From positions 1 to 6,086 of the forward strand of contig DAOWGY010000108.1 of assembly GCA_030641695.1 (NCBI GenBank): a DNA stretch of 6,086 nt, given 5' to 3'. Made by a program: the position numbers and the translations under genes. Shown here one piece after another: positions 5,865-6,086 of the stretch. Position 1 is the first letter of the stretch. Every line of letters begins with the position of its first letter. The DNA comes from Gammaproteobacteria bacterium (GTDB lineage Bacteria; Pseudomonadota; Gammaproteobacteria; Steroidobacterales; Woeseiaceae). The notes beneath the pieces are model-generated. The model had not been told where the DNA came from. It made no database searches and was given only the letters and a program-made list of their open reading frames with translations.

Positions 5865-6086
5865 TTTCGCCTCCCACGGTCATGCTGGAGACCAGCACCG
5901 TCGGTATCCCCTGCGACACGGGTACGCTCTGGCCATTCTTGCCACAGGTCCAGCCACCCGTATCGAGGCGCGCATCGTTGGCCACCATCGTGATGCGCTT
6001 CAACGATTCGGGACCATTGCCGATGATGTTGACGTCCTTGATCGGCGTGGTTACTTTGCCGTTTTCGACAAGCCAGCCATTCTTGA
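5854..6086 (-). CDS. TldD-type metallopeptidase, C-terminal 76 residues (gene runs off the window)
   Basis: The open frame enters from the right edge (first whole codon at 6084) and ends at TGA 5856-5854. The visible 76 residues match the C-terminal end of TldD proteins: ITPV-like strand TTPIKDVNIIGNG, then VANDARLDTGG, TCGKNGQSVPVSQGIP and a closing MTVGG. In E. coli TldD the Cys of the CGKDGQ motif, 27 residues from the end, is a metal ligand along with the HExxxH histidines. The equivalent Cys is present here (residue 47 of the fragment). The HExxxH helix lies outside the window. The tail reads SQGIPTVLVSSMTVGGENVS, unlike the E. coli form, which suggests a separate TldD subfamily. The 11-bp overlap with the TldE-type gene indicates co-translation of the two partners. 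Confidence 0.85.
   Translation of the reverse strand, partial: KNGWLVENGKVTTPIKDVNIIGNGPESLKRITMVANDARLDTGGWTCGKNGQSVPVSQGIPTVLVSSMTVGGENVS

Overview
The window looks like chromosome from a GC-rich bacterium (about 60% G+C by eye). It is densely packed, with genes overlapping by a few bases or abutting. The gene families suggest a proteobacterium, most likely a gammaproteobacterium. This is inferred from family resemblance only, and no taxonomic marker is present. I saw no mobile element, CRISPR array, rRNA or tRNA.

Layout. Positions 1-250 hold no convincing gene but contain several GC-rich hairpins, lying just downstream of a leftward operon. Positions 251-3643, all on the minus strand, read in transcription order rsgA -> pxpA -> pxpB -> pxpC. 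RsgA is the GTPase that helps mature the 30S ribosomal subunit. PxpABC is the bacterial ATP-dependent 5-oxoprolinase, which hydrolyses the metabolic by-product 5-oxoproline (pyroglutamate) to glutamate. The rsgA stop directly abuts the pxpA ATG, pxpA and pxpB overlap by 14 bp, and pxpB and pxpC overlap by 4 bp, so the four are almost certainly one transcript. Positions 3644-3793 form a 150-bp divergent intergenic region with a near-perfect 21-bp direct repeat. Positions 3794-4528 on the plus strand encode a classical short-chain dehydrogenase/reductase with an intact active site and no identifiable substrate. It converges on a minus-strand pair (4548-6086) made of a PmbA/TldE-type protein and the C-terminal end of its TldD-type partner. 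The two convergent stop codons sit inside one perfect inverted repeat, a likely bidirectional terminator.

The most unusual observation is in rsgA. The reading frame encodes a full-length, well-conserved RsgA of 345 codons, but two in-frame amber codons (codons 74 and 76, separated by one Lys codon) interrupt it between the OB-fold and the GTPase domain. The frame and conserved residues are intact on both sides. This is either a very recent pseudogene, a sequence error, or (least likely) suppressed or recoded UAG. I found no convincing undescribed multi-gene system; the rest is ordinary housekeeping and metabolic content.
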